Origin: Albifimbria verrucaria
Lineage: Eukaryota; Ascomycota; Sordariomycetes; Hypocreales; Stachybotryaceae
Assembly (NCBI GenBank): GCA_020081605.1
Contig: JAHREC010000023.1
Span: 62,001-126,000, forward strand
Length of the DNA: 64,000 nucleotides
Direction of reading: 5' to 3'
In this document: positions 45,927-58,950 of the stretch, piece by piece
Position numbering within the stretch: position 1 is the stretch's first letter
Layout: every line of letters starts with the position of its first letter
Made by a program: the position numbers and the translations under genes
The notes under the pieces: generated by a model
Database searches by the model: none
What the model saw: only the letters and a program-made list of their open reading frames with translations
Told to the model about the DNA's origin: nothing

Positions 45927-47747
45927 TCAATTAAGACCTCTTTTGAAATCGAACTTTGTCCAGTGTGCCTCAATATACTCATTGTACTCTAAGCCGACGC
46001 ACCAGAGCTGTCCTCTCTGCCACCAGAACCAGCCAAACCGACATCTCTGCTCAATAGCTTTTGATTTCTCACTTAGCTCATTTTCCGATAACATTGAAGT
46101 ACTAGCAAAGCTTTCGAGCAACTTGTCGCTGTGACATATATATAAGATTTGACTGGCTATGGTCGTTGGAGCCCGAGGTAGGAATGGTTCTGTTCTTCCG
46201 CTGGATATAAGAAAGACGAGATTGGCTAAGATAACGAGGTGGAAGGCAAAGCCTGTGGCACCTAGGGCCTGGCCCTTCTGGCCCGTAAGAATCTTGATCT
46301 CATTGTACGCCGCTAGGTTGCCACTGCGGCCTGACGCATGGATGAGTTCGAGAACCGGTGGGGCCAGGATAGTTATTATGTGAATCATCACAACGCAGAA
46401 TGCCGCCCACAGCATAATTAGGGAGCCCCTTACGATGCTGAACATGGCACTGCCAATAAGACCCAGATCGGCAACATTGTGGCGCGTCAGCCTCGAGGCG
46501 TATAGAGCGCGAGGGCGATCAGTGCTTAGTTGTCGCCAGGGCTCAAGCCTCTGGAGATTGCGCTGGATCGTCACCCACATCATACCACCGACCGTGATGC
46601 AGAGCGTGACGACAATCTTGGAAATAGCCAGCCTACCGACATCGTGGCTAGCGATCTTGCCAGGAATCTTGGAAGCATAGTAGATAGCCGAAGTCATCAC
46701 CGGCAGGCCTAACCAGATGAGGATTTCAGACAGACAGGCCATACGCCTAGTCAGCCAGATGCCATTCGCATCTCGACGGCTGCAGCGGTACCGATAATTA
46801 TCTCTCCTAGGTAGGCTATAGCCGGGCCTTTGTTCAGCTTCGAGCTGGTATGTCATCGATGGTCTACCGTCTGCATTGTAGACTTTGTGGTTAAGGTGGA
46901 ACTTGAAACCACTCAAAGCGGAGGCGATATCATCGGAGTGAGCGAAGGATGGAATCTGCTGAAAAAGACGAACCGTAGAGAGTCCGATTTTCTCCGCGTC
47001 GCTAATAAAGGAGGCAAGGCCTCCAATACCCTTCGGATCGTGATATACGCCGGTTCGGCGGGTGAGCAGAATGATGGTGAGAATTATAGCCAAAGCGATG
47101 ACAGTTCCGTGTACGACTTGCGTAGCGAGGGCAACGCCAGGGTTGATGGATATAACGGCGTATTTAGGCCCATCCTTCTTTCTGAGAGAGAATGATAAAC
47201 TTCCCCATTCGATGCTGAAGATAGCACCTGTTAAGGCCGGAAGAACAATTGACATCAACACAAAAGCGGTTGCGGTCAGAAAAACAGTGAAATGTCGTCT
47301 CGATAGCGCCCGAAATGGCGTCACCAAGCCGAAGCTGGAACTGTAGTCCAGACACAAAGCGTTAAAGGCATTCCCGCCTTCGCGACTTGATAGCTGGTAG
47401 AACGGCTCGAGTCGGCGCACGGTTAAATCTAGGAATTCCCAGAAAGAGCCGACAACTAGGACGGATAGAACTGGGAGGCAAGACCAGTAGATAAAGGCAG
47501 CCACATCGCCTTCCTCGAATATGAAGATGCTCTTCGGATCTGCCACTGTCACATTCCTCAGGACGCGGTCGATTTCAGGTTGATCGGAGTCACACTGATT
47601 TATCAAGAGCTGGATGCCGACAATATGAAGCACGTGAAGGATGACCAAGAACAGGAGGTACAGAGGATTGAACACAAGGGGCTTCCAGTTTGGCTGGCTT
47701 TCTGCGGCCTCTCCTCTGACGGCGTAACTGCCCTTGGCCTTGACCAT
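45927..47747 (-). CDS. DUF3433-type polytopic membrane protein
   Basis: Intact single-exon frame of 606 codons from ATG 47747 (CGCGATGG). Two related halves, each with a WKPL/LEPW-type opening and hydrophobic helices: PLYLLFLVILHVLHIVGI, WSCLPVLSVLVVGSFWEFL, VFLTATAFVLMSIVLPAL and GTVIALAIILTIILL in the first; ILIWLGLPVMTSAIYYA, ISKIVVTLCITVGGMMW, MLWAAFCVVMIHIITIL and HLVILANLVFLI in the second. The motif RRLEPFYQLS / QRLEPWRQLS occurs once in each half, the signature of the duplicated fungal DUF3433 family. Function unknown; a plasma-membrane or endomembrane location is likely. One of the few long unbroken genes here. Confidence 0.75.
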   Translation of the reverse strand: MVKAKGSYAVRGEAAESQPNWKPLVFNPLYLLFLVILHVLHIVGIQLLINQCDSDQPEIDRVLRNVTVADPKSIFIFEEGDVAAFIYWSCLPVLSVLVVGSFWEFLDLTVRRLEPFYQLSSREGGNAFNALCLDYSSSFGLVTPFRALSRRHFTVFLTATAFVLMSIVLPALTGAIFSIEWGSLSFSLRKKDGPKYAVISINPGVALATQVVHGTVIALAIILTIILLTRRTGVYHDPKGIGGLASFISDAEKIGLSTVRLFQQIPSFAHSDDIASALSGFKFHLNHKVYNADGRPSMTYQLEAEQRPGYSLPRRDNYRYRCSRRDANGIWLTRRMACLSEILIWLGLPVMTSAIYYASKIPGKIASHDVGRLAISKIVVTLCITVGGMMWVTIQRNLQRLEPWRQLSTDRPRALYASRLTRHNVADLGLIGSAMFSIVRGSLIMLWAAFCVVMIHIITILAPPVLELIHASGRSGNLAAYNEIKILTGQKGQALGATGFAFHLVILANLVFLISSGRTEPFLPRAPTTIASQILYICHSDKLLESFASTSMLSENELSEKSKAIEQRCRFGWFWWQRGQLWCVGLEYNEYIEAHWTKFDFKRGLN

Positions 47748-50214
47748 CGCGATGCAGTTGGGAAACAAAAGGTGAAGATGAAATGCATGAGACAGTCCGA
47801 TTCACCTTTCGTGTCCTCAATTTCATGAGTTGAATGGTCTTTCCGCACAGGCCAAACCGTGTGAGAAACTGTGAACAAGCGTAGCCTGAAGTTCTCTTAT
47901 TTACAATCTCTATAGATGAATTATTAATATTTACTCAACCGAACCCGATCCACACGGTTTGTAGACGTGGCTGGTTCGTGCAAAAACACATTCATTCATT
48001 GAAGTTGAGGACAATGATCCTGCATACCACTGTACCTGATGGGCCAGAAGTCAGCCCCTGGACAGGATGTCAAGGTTACAGTGCATAAAGTGAGGGAAAT
48101 TCACGCCAATATAACCAATCAACATCATAGCCTCGTCCAACGTGAGACTGTGACCGTCTCATTGTTGAGTAAGGCTTGTGAGGCAGGATCCCATACCACT
48201 CGAGCTGAACAGCGCCACATCCAATGGTGTCATGATCGGCGTCTACAAATGCGGCAAGGCCCGGGGACTGTTGCAAAACCTCATTTGAGTTTAGGGGCTC
48301 GACCCTTCGTCACTTGAGTACCTCGGGTTGGGGTGGACTAGCAGCGGGCTCACGCGGTTGCCTTCAACTAGTCAAATTTCCCCGTCACATCAGGTGGACG
48401 TCGCCATTACACAGATGCGTACAACACCAGAACCCGAACATGGTCCTGACAATTTGAGTCGATCTTTCTAAATAAACTCGCTGCTCACACTTTACCTTCT
48501 ATTTCGTAATTGAAACTCACCTATTTAAGAAATCACCCATCACATAGATTTTTATTCCCATTGGCTCTCGAATAAGTAGAAGTGCTGCATTTAGGAGTTG
48601 GGGATCGGCATTCTGACGTCTAAACACGGTCTCAGGAGCAGGTATCTAGCCCATTATTATAGGATCGGTTTCTCTATTGCCATCGTTGAAGCCGTTCGAG
48701 CTCTTGACCTAAGGCTTTAGGTATGACTGGTGTCGTTTATGCGAACACAGTGAACCTGCTGTTATTGGCGACAGCCCTTCATAAGGTTGTTTTCTGGGAG
48801 CGGGCATAGGCTGGCATCACGATTGAGAATAAGCCAATGCTGAAGTGAGGAGCTTTATCTTGAAAGAACCACCAAGTCATCTCATCCCTCGACGCAGCCG
48901 ACTCTTCCCCTCCTTCCTCTATCTTTTTCTCCCTTCCCTTTTTTCTCTCACTACATGTAACCCTCACTTCACCTCGTGCTATAAAATTGACTAATTAAAA
49001 AAGAGGTACATGGGGTAGAATCCGACATGTAATGCATGTGTTGGGTTTCAACGGTCCGTTTTCTGACTGGTCCAATCCAAGTCACGTGTTGGTGTCCCCT
49101 GATTGTCGGAACCTCTCCCCAACGTATTGCTTTCTTCAAACTTCGTCGTAACTTTCCCACTCACAACTTTGTTCACGGTTCATGATCTCTACGTGTGACG
49201 CCTCGCATTACGTGTATGCCTGACCCATTGAGTCTTGCCAGCGCACACAGCCGCCAATCCGAGTGCTTATCGGTCGCCACCCCGTTTCACCAGGCTTACT
49301 GCCTCATGGATGAAGACACGTCACCTTTTTTGTGTTGAGTAAAGAGTTTTCCTGCGTCTATTGTATGGATCTTTTCTAACAATTCCTTCAGGATGGAGAT
49401 GCCTTACTGCTTCGACGAGCCTCAGCCAGCTCTTGGTTGAGCTTACCCGGCCTGAGTCTTGATAGACAGACATCTTTCATGTGGGATTGTGAGTAAGAGA
49501 TGCCGGCTGGGACTGCAGCGCCAATGCTGGCACCTTCTCACTACAACTGGCGCAGCTTCTCTGCTTTGGTGCACAACTGGGTACGCGTTCTTGATCCGAC
49601 GCAGTCTTCAGCCGAACAAGGTTGCGCTAGAGCCAAACTGCAGACACACGCCTGTCAGCGATACGCTCGCGTCAGCCCGACCCTTCACCTCCTATAGACG
49701 GCAGCCAAGCAAGGCAATCCTTGTCTGTGTCTATTTATAGACGGCGAACACAGAAGGATCGAAACAATACGACCTTGACGGTGCTTTGTATACACCGCTG
49801 GATTGAGTACATGCACTTGACCGGGCTAGCCTCCACACTGAGCCACTCCTAGAACGGCTGTGATATGACGACTCGCTGTTCTGATGCCTCGTATTGAGTT
49901 ATTCTCTGTAAGAGAGCCATTGCTACTCATTTTCGACCAAGCTTCCGAGTCACTCAGATGGTCTACCCAGAAGACGCAGGAATATCGTACAGAAGCCAAT
50001 AGGTTGGGATTAGGCGTTGAGACCTGTTAAGCTCAGACCGTGGAACGAGCTGTGCGTCCCAGGTGGGAAGGGGGCGCGGAAGGAAGATACTCAGCAACGC
50101 TCAGGCAGCAACGACCACTGGAAAATTTCTCCTTGCCTTGATTCATCCCAAAGTCCCTCAATTTACGTACCTTGTCCCCAATTGTTACATAAAAATTGAG
50201 ATGCTTAAGAAAGA
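47748..50214. other. Long intergenic region without supported genes
   Basis: About 2.5 kb between divergent genes. Short open frames occur (for example 48039-48317 and 49459-49740) but none has a recognisable domain, signal peptide or splice structure. No tRNA, rRNA or repeat array was noticed. Confidence 0.4.
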
Positions 50215-53200
50215 ATGGCAAGAACTTATCGCCTTCGCGGCGTTCCTCTAAGCTGGGATGCTAACCGCGTGAGGGCTTTCCTGGCAGAGAATTGCCGTAT
50301 TGAGCCTCCACGTGTGGACTCGCTCGCCCGCGAAGTTCACGGCCGTTCACAGTCAGCCACGGTTTCTTTCCAGCATATAGCCATCCCATCGTCTCGGCAA
50401 ATACAGATACCGATCGCGGATCAACTCGCGCGACCGCAGGTGATTACGATTGATGATGATTTCTATGGCATTACCACCCTATATATGCCACCTCCGCAGA
50501 ACCACAAAGTCGAGTGAGTCCTGCTATCTGGCACACAATAGGACATTGAACTCAAGATAAACAGTATCATCGCCCTATCTGGCCTTGGTGGGCATGCCTT
50601 TGGATCTTTCAAACAGAGAGGCGGGGAGCATATGTGGATTCGTGACTCACTCCCACATGATCTTATTTTAGGCGATAATCCATTATTTGGGGTGGCCCGA
50701 GTGATGATCTATGGCTATGACTCCATCGTACCGGAAAGTACTAATTTCCAGAATCTCGAAGATCTTGCTACGTCCTTCCGTGACTCACTTCTTCCTATCG
50801 CCGAGACAACCGACGCCGTCGCTCCTAGGCCCATTATTTTCATTGCTCACAGCTTAGGTGGACTTATCCTCAAACAGGTGCGTAATTCTGAATTCTCCTT
50901 ACCTTTAAAATAGTATTGACTACGTAGATGCTTATTTTATTATCCACGTCGGAGAAAGACGAGGACTTGAATTTGCTTAACTTGGTTTATGGCATCGCCT
51001 TTTTGGAGTTCCTCATAATGGTATGGAAATCGGCTCGCTCAAACTCATGGTTGCGCAAGGTCCGAACCGCTCTTTAGTCGAATCTCTTAGCCACGTTAAC
51101 TCGCAAATACTGGACATATTACATCGGGATTTTTCTAATGTGCTAGGAGAGGAGGGCGGATCCGAAATTATCTGTTTCTATGAAACCAGTGAATCACCAA
51201 CAGCCAAGAGGGTATGACTCGAACCCAGATCACATGGAGAAACAAGCAGTGACGGTAAACAGAATCTTGATGGTACCTGGAAAATGAACGGCCCCAACGC
51301 GGTGCTGGTAACAAAATCGTCGGCTACGCATGGCCGACACTGGGAGATTGGGCCAGAGTATATTTGTGCTATAAATCGCCCACACTCGGAGATGGTCAAA
51401 TTTGGTCCTCATGACCATGAATACGAGAAAGTGGTGCAACGCCTTCGAAAATTGGCTCAAAGAGCAATTGAGGCACCACGACGGCGTGGACGAAACCAAT
51501 CTAGCAATACCGCGGCACGGCAAGATGAGGGAGCCCGAAAATGCCTCCAGGATCTGCGCCTATCTGATCCCGCTGATGACAAGCGGCGTATTGAGGCAAC
51601 CAAAGGAGGACTTTTTCGCGACGCTTCCAATTGGGTTCTCAAACATGATTATTTCCAACTATGGCAACATGGCGACGATGCTCGGCTACTCTGGATCAAA
51701 GGCGATCCGGGTAAGGGAAGACGATGCTCTTGATTGCTATCGTCGATGAGCTAGAGCGACAGATATCACAGCAAGAGCAGGGTTTCCGTCATATGACTAC
51801 GGTTTCCTACTTCTTCTGTCAAGGCACCAACAAGGACCTCAACAATGCAACTGCCGTACTAAGAGGCCTAATCTATTCGCTCGCCGTTAAGCGCCCATCA
51901 CTTGTTTCACACCTTCGCAAGAAATATGACCAAGCCGGCTCAAAGCTTTTTGAAGATGCAAATAGCTTTATTGCACTCTCAGAGGTGCTAAAGAGCATGC
52001 TCAGTGACGAAAGCCTTACAAGGGTCTATCTCGTCATTGACGCGCTCGATGAATGCATGATCGATCAAGAACAGCTCCTGAAACTGACAATGGATATCTG
52101 TATGGCATTCTCTCATGTCAAATGGATTGTGTCAAGCCGCAATATGCCTGAAATCGAGCAGCATCTCAATATGGACGGCTCAGGGATGAGGTTGAGTCTT
52201 GAGGTAACGCAAAACGCAGAAGAGATATCTCGGGCTGTGAGCGCCTACATCGATTTCAAGATTCAAAAATTGAAATCGTTACAAGAAAACCATAATTTGA
52301 GAAACAAAGTACGGGATACCCTGCGCAAAAAGGCAAACGGCACCTTTTTGTGGGTTGCTATTGTCATTGAGGAGCTTCGGAACGCGCGACCCTGGCACAT
52401 AGAAGAAGTGGTCGAAAAAGCACCCGCGGGTCTTTACGAAATTTTCAAGACAATGATAGCGAAAATGCGGCAAGACCAGGACTGGGAATTGTGTCAACGT
52501 GTTCTTTCAGCTGCTACGTTAGCATATCGTCCGCTCCACCTCTCCGAACTGCCTATTGTATCTGGACTGCCAAAAGACATGTCAGACAATACAAAGCATA
52601 TGCAGGTGCTTGTGGCTTTATGTGGCTCATTCCTGACGGTCCTCGACGATAACTTTGTATACATTATTCATCAATCCGCTAAGGACTTCTTGAGCAAGGC
52701 AGCCGCTGAGATATTCCCCATCGGCCAGGCAGAAGTCCATCGCAATATAGTGGAACGGTCACTAGAGGCTATGCAATGCGTGCTCAAGCGCGACGTCTAT
52801 GAGTTGCGCCATCCCGGATGCATGATCGATGAGGTCGAGGTGCCAGAGGTAGATCCGTTAGCCGCTGTACGATATCCTTGCATCTATTGGGTCAGCCATT
52901 TGTGTGATGGATACGGCATGAATCATCTTGAACATAGCTTGGAACAAGTCCGAGAATTCCTTTGCCGATTTTGCCTTTACTGGTTGGAAGCATTAAGCCT
53001 CCTTCTCCACATACGAGAAGGCGTTCATTCAATGCTAAGACTGGAGAGATTATTGAGAGTAAGTCTTTATTTTATGGTCTGCAGTAAGATGAACAAAATT
53101 AATAAATATAGGGAAGATCATCTAATCATCAATTCGTAGATCTTGTTCAGGACTTATGCCGGTTTCTTCTCCACAATAGGTGGATCATTGAGAATGCCCC

Positions 53201-55106
53201 ACTTCAAACATATGAATCGGCTCTCGTCTTTAGCCCAGCTAATTGCTTAATCCGAAAGATATTTAGAAAAGAAGAGCCAAAATGGATAATATTAAAACCT
53301 AGAATGGATGATACCTGGGATTCTTGTCGACAAGTACTCGAGACCCAAGGCGGTGACCCCATGACGGTAGCGTTCGCTCCCGACGGCCAGCTTCTCGCTT
53401 CAGCATGTAATGATGGCACAGTAAGTCTTTGGGATCCAGATACAGGGACTCTCCTCCAGATACCCGAGGTTCATGACGATTTGGTCGAAAGCATAGCGTT
53501 CGCTCCCAAAGGCCAGCTTCTCGCCTTAGCATTGAGGAATGGCAAAATCAAACTCTGGGATCTAAATGCAAGGACACTCCGACAGACACTCAAGAGCCAT
53601 GGCAATCTAATCAACGCCATAGTGTTCGCTCCCAACTGCCATTGTCTTGCTTCAGCATCTGAGGATGGCACAATCAAGCTCTGGGATCTAGTTACAGGGA
53701 TGCTCCGCCAGACGCTTGAGGGTCATGGCGGCTGGGTCAGGGCCGTAGCGTTTGCTCCAGACAGCCAGCTTCTCGCTTCAGGATCTAAGGATGGCATAAT
53801 CAAGCTCTGGAATCCAGTTAAAGGGACACTCCTCCAGGCGCTCGAGGGCCATAGCAGTTTTGTCAATGCCGTAGTATTCGCTCCCGATGGCCAGCGTCTC
53901 GCCTCAGGATCTGGGGATAACACAATCAAGCTCTGGGATCCAGTTACGGGGTCCTCCAGCAGACACTCGAGGGCCATTTAAGTTGGATCGATGCTATAGC
54001 GTTTGCTCCCAACGGCAAGTGTCTCGCTTCAGGAGATCCGGTTGGCATTATTAAACTCTGGGATCCAGATACCGGGGCGCTCCGCCAGACACTTAAACAT
54101 AGTGGTTGGGTTCAGGGCATAGCATTTGCTCCTCACAGCCAGCGTCTCGCCTCAGCATCTAACAACGGTACAATCAAGCTCTGGGATCTAAATATAGGAA
54201 CGCTACGTCAGACGTTCGAGGAACATGGCGACTGGGTCATGGCCGTAGCGTTTGCTCCAGACGGCCAGTGCCTCGCCTCAGCATCTGAAGATTGCACAGT
54301 CAAGCTCTGGGATCCAGTTACAGGGGCTCTCCGCCAGACACTTGAGGGCCATGACGATTCGGTCATGGCCGTAGCGTTCGCTCCCAACGGCCAGCGTCTC
54401 GCCTCAGGGTCTATGGATGGCACAGGCAAGCTCTGGAATCCAGTTACAGGGCGCTCCAGCAGACGCTGGAGGGCCATAGTAAATGGATTAGAGGTGTAGC
54501 GTTCGCTCCCGACGGTCAGTGCCTCGCCTCAGCATCTGAAGATCACACAGTCAAGCTCTGGGATCCAGTTACAGGGCTCTCCGCCAGACACTTGAGGGCC
54601 ATGACGATTCGGTCATGGCCGTAGCGTTCGCTCCCGACAGCCAGCTTCTCGCCTCAGCATCCTACGACGGCACAATCAAGCTCTGGGATCCAGATACCGG
54701 GGCGCTCCGCCAGACGCTCAAAACCAATGCTAGATTTGGGGATGGAATATTTGGCGGTCCTACCTCATACCTACATACGATTATCGGCCGTCTCAGATTA
54801 GATGACGAGAGTAGAATGTCGTCTGCAACGCTATATTACGGTCCAGAAAGTTTTTACACCCACGCACTGAGTGATGATAAGGCCTGGATCACCCAGTATG
54901 GATCTAATATGCTGTGGCTTCCACCTGACTATCGGCCTGCTTCTTCGGCAGTATCGCGCCTAGTCACACCGTCGGCGACAATGATCACAACAATGGCTCT
55001 TGGATGTTACTCTGGAAAAGTCATGATCATAGGACTACTAGATCTGATGCCGCCAGAGAATCTTCGGTCTTCTAGTTCGGCCTTGTACTGCATAATATCA
55101 GATTAA
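50215..55106 (+). CDS. NLR (STAND) protein: SesB hydrolase, NACHT, high-identity WD40 repeats
   Basis: Exon 1 50215-50513 (leader [15 protein letters not shown], as in the minus-strand paralogue); introns 50514-50564 (GTGAGT..ACAG), 50878-50927 (GTGCGT..GTAG) and about 51211-51261. SesB domain with [15 protein letters not shown] and [18 protein letters not shown] with Walker A GDPGKGKT (broken by a short G run at 51715-51717) and Walker [13 protein letters not shown]; winged-helix region; an intron near 53058-53146; then 11 WD40 units ([27 protein letters not shown]) and a non-repeat C-terminus (54740-55106). Other breaks: T5 at 51000-51004, and G runs at 53948-53951, 54449-54451 and 54574-54576. 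Each needs one more base. By family this is a HET-E/NWD-like sensor of nonself; the hydrolase would be the effector. Confidence 0.85.
53337..54720 (+). repeat. 11 tandem WD40-coding repeats (126-bp units)
   Basis: Units of 42 codons, the pattern being [20 protein letters not shown] then [11 protein letters not shown]. A two-unit block has duplicated recently: 54297-54387 and 54548-54638 are almost the same apart from one G. Such near-identical WD units are typical of NWD genes whose specificity changes by repeat exchange. Confidence 0.85.
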
Positions 55107-56386
55107 CGAAAAAAATATCGTCTTACCATTATTTTAACGGAGGATCATACGGGTACTGGAAATATATGCCACATCTCTGCTTTCTGGAAGTGTCTATGAG
55201 TCCTGACCCCATTAACCTTATCATCTTCCGTCACTTTGTGGCCAGCTAATGCTGAGACAACTATGACATCACATATAGCGGTTACTGGGAACGCTTCAGT
55301 GCATAGGGACCTGGTAAGACATGAAATTTAGATTGACGGACACTGAACATGGAACCTGCCAGCACAATGATTGGTTGTTCTTGATGGTACAAAGCTTCAG
55401 GGAGAGTTACCATGACTATAATTAGTCCCACGCTATTTACTAAAATTAACTAAAACCTGCAAACACTTACTGCTCAAAGGACGGTACTTGCTGGTACAAA
55501 GCCCTCTCGAAGAGGTACGAAGGCCAGAATTGGTCCCATGCTTTTTACGAGCTGAAGGGGCGGGATTATGTAGTATTGGGTAACTATCTTCCTTTAAGGA
55601 TGGCAGTTTGTTATTTAGGGGCAATAGGCGAGTCCCTGGGAAGTTTTGGTGCGAGTTTCATGTAGAAGTCCTGCACGCCTTCTCCCCACCTAATTTGTAG
55701 TCTTCTTAACTGATTTAAAGATGCACCTGCCAGATATACTGCTTGCGTATGCTTGTACTTGCCACGAGCACCAATGTTGTAGAAGAGGAGGACCTCTATG
55801 CCGGAGTGTATACACGAGTATGGGTGGAATGACATTGCTGCCGGTTAAAAACCGCTAACTGATCTGTTAGGTTTTGTATCCTGGCCACAAGTTTGATAAA
55901 GATGCTCTCTAAGTAGATTCTTTCAGCTAAGACACCAAATCTGAGCTTGGCTTGCTCTGGAGTCTCTTAAGGGAAAGCCATTGAAAAAGCCGTGAGGATC
56001 GAAGTGCAAGGGAGAAACATGATTGTGAGTTCTCATGGAGGACTACATTCAAAGATTACAGATAAACCGTAATAAACTGATTCTATTCTACTCCATTTTG
56101 TGTTAAAACTACATAGCATGTTTGTTCCCATCTTGATGGCATGATCAATCTTCGTACTTTGATCCAGCCACTAACAAACACAAATATCAAACTGCTTTCA
56201 TGTAGTTTATCTAGGCCTTAAAACAACAACAACACATGTCTAATGAGATCCAATAATACACCTATCATCCCGACTTTACACTCAATCACCACTGAGGAGG
56301 AGCTGAGCAAGACACATTCATCTGAGTCTGCGGTGGGCCAACCAGAATGTTTTTCTGGGGACGCGAATTAGTCTTATCATTGATTC
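55107..56386. other. Intergenic
   Basis: About 1.3 kb without a supported gene. Short minus-strand frames near 55433-55835 have no recognisable features. Confidence 0.4.
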
Positions 56387-56650
56387 TCAGTCCACAGCTG
56401 TCTTTTCAAAAATTGCCTGATTAGCAACCAGCCTAGTGACGCTGCCGTCGATTCCATAAGACGTGCAAGTGAAGCTAGCACGTCCTTCCATGGAGATGGA
56501 AGTAATGCTGAGGACATTCCCAGTTGGAACAAGCTGGCCGTTGGCGACGACGCTCAATGTATAACCCCGTATTGGCAGCAGCATTGAAGGTGACAGGAAA
56601 ACTTGGGTAGTGAGGTTGACAGTTCGGCCCGGGAACAGGATCAGCCGATG
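56387..56650 (-). pseudogene. Possible small secreted protein remnant
   Basis: Reading the minus strand, a hydrophobic stretch (PPVAVSLLLKLASADPVPG) is followed by CQPHYPSFPVTFNAAANTG and, after a shift in the GGGG run near 56566, YTLSVVANGQLVPTGNVLS and EGRASFTCTSYGIDGSVTRL to a stop at 56387. This looks like a short secreted protein with few cysteines, but no start ATG is in frame, so an upstream exon or decay must be assumed. Family not recognised. Confidence 0.3.
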
Positions 56651-58950
56651 CCAACTTTAGGAGCAAAGAGACAGCGACAGGAGGCAGGCGTCTTGGGTAT
56701 AAGCTGACCTTTGCCCAGCTTTTGACATGGCCATTCGAGGTGTCGATACTCTCTAGCCTGCAAGCTAATGTAGGTACTGTACAGTTGCATACATATATAG
56801 TTGGGCTGTGGTCTTGGTGGCTGGTCCAACCTCAAAGTCTACCCATGACTAGCATCATTATATTGTGGGACAACTCACAATTTTCATAATGTTTTGACTG
56901 ACTACTGCAAGCAGGCTGTGGGGAGAGTAACCCTAATAAAAAAAAACATGTTGGAATGTCAGATTATTGAGAGGATTAAATGGGATGAATTCGTTGTACA
57001 GGGAATCTGCAAGTCTGAGTTGTGGATTGAATAGATTGACTCGAAGCCAGATAAACAAGCTGCGGAATCATACACATTAAATGCGTTGGTCATCAATGGC
57101 TTCAATGGCTTCAATGACTTCTTTCCTCACACCTGCTTATAATACCATCCCAATTGGGGCATTCCCGAAGGATTCTTTGCATCACTCACTTGCCTGGTTG
57201 TTACGGTAGCTGTCTGCCATGTATCAAGCTACTATTACGCGGGGTTCTATTACGCACCCGTGGTGTCGGGAGTCCCAGGCGACAAATCAGGTCTTGCAGG
57301 TATTTCAGCCCCGTAGATTACGTTTTGGTCTAGATCGCTCCCGTAATCTGACTTGCCGCTGCTGGAGCCATATATCTTGTCTTGTGGTTTGGATCATAAG
57401 CAAAGTCTTACTTCAAGCTGATAAAGCCTTTCAGCATTCGTCATCGAGGAGGTCCAGATTATCCATCCCACCTTAGCCTGCTCACGTTCTAAGGGTGGAT
57501 TAATGTCAGCATTCAGGACTATAGTCAGGCACATATATGAGTATGATAGATGAAAAAGCTAACGATAATGGCGGTGAAGGTTGAGTCCACAGCGTCGCCA
57601 GTTCCTGTTGAAACGTATACTCTTGCTTATCCATCCCCGATTCCTGGTGTAAAACTGATGGCGCTGTGGGCGAGAAGAAGGACAACACTCTACTTAGCAC
57701 GTCAATAATGAGATTAACCGAAGTTCGAGGTATGTAGCCATACACTGCCTATTTTGTGACTTTTGTATTTCATAATTCAGTCCACCATCAACACCACAAA
57801 GACTTACTCTCATCTAATAAATAATTGTCTTCGTTAAATAAGGGAGACCTTGATGCTGCCTACTACCCCGGGTCTCACGTCGGGGACGTCCAGGCCCCAG
57901 ATTGTGACCATATCAGCAGCCCAAGGAACGGTTAGGCTAAATGCGGCTGTTAAAGGACCAGTACAAAGGTGAGAACATGCACGATTCTGGGGCTGTGCGG
58001 AGGGCTGAGGATAACTCTTTGCCCCCGCTTTTGTGCTGGGTATCACGGAGCTATTAGAAGAAACCCCTTTCCGTACCTTCTCCTGGATTTCTTTTCTTCC
58101 ATTTTTAGCCAGGCCAATTCAATAGCGCATTAGTTAACAACGATGCCCAGCCTGGATTCTCAATTCCGGAAGGGTGCGACTGCCGTCATCCAAGGGAGGC
58201 ACTGCCGCTGGAGTATTGAGTTCTTGGTCCCTGAGCGATGCTAATGAGTAGAGCGACAGGACAAAATCCAAGGATATCAGACGCTGGCACTAAATCACCC
58301 AGGGAAGGCAGTATTGACGAGCGAGATTTAACTGGCGGCATTCTCAACAAAATCAAAAAGTGCCACTGAAGTATATCAGCAAGGTGGACTTGTCGCTTAT
58401 CGCCAGTAAGCTCGGAGCCTGCATTATCTGGAGGCACGCCCCATTGCTATGATAGTGTGATGAATTCGAAGTTAGAAGAGTGTCGACTGCTTCAGCTTAC
58501 TGAGGGAAACAGTCTGGCAATCGGAACCCTAAAGTCTTGTTTGCCTGGCTTTGGAAAAACTTCGAATGGTCAATTTGGACGCAAGAGATGGAACACAAAC
58601 TGGTACCGCATGCTTCTTGAACACAATTTTCACGTTATCAAAACCGGGTATTGAGGCGGTTATTGATTTGGAAACATTTTGTATTGTTCAGCTGAAAGTA
58701 ACAGCTACTTTACGAAATTCCCGATTCAACCTGAGTATCTCATTGAGCACCCAGCCATTTCTTGATAGTTGGCCTAAGGATAGCCTGCAGAATAATCTCA
58801 TCGGATGGCGGGACTGCAGCTTTCCAAGTCTTATGCGATTGCAAATTACCTTTCCTACTATAAACCATCTTCTTGTGAGGGTGATAATCTAATTTTCAAA
58901 CAACATCCAGCGGTATTTTCCTGTCCCAGCGTTGATAGAGTAGGAAAGAA
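56651..58950. other. Gene-poor AT-rich stretch
   Basis: About 2.3 kb with only short open frames (for example 58551-58892 on the plus strand, 57834-58046 on the minus strand), none with a recognised motif. Confidence 0.35.
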
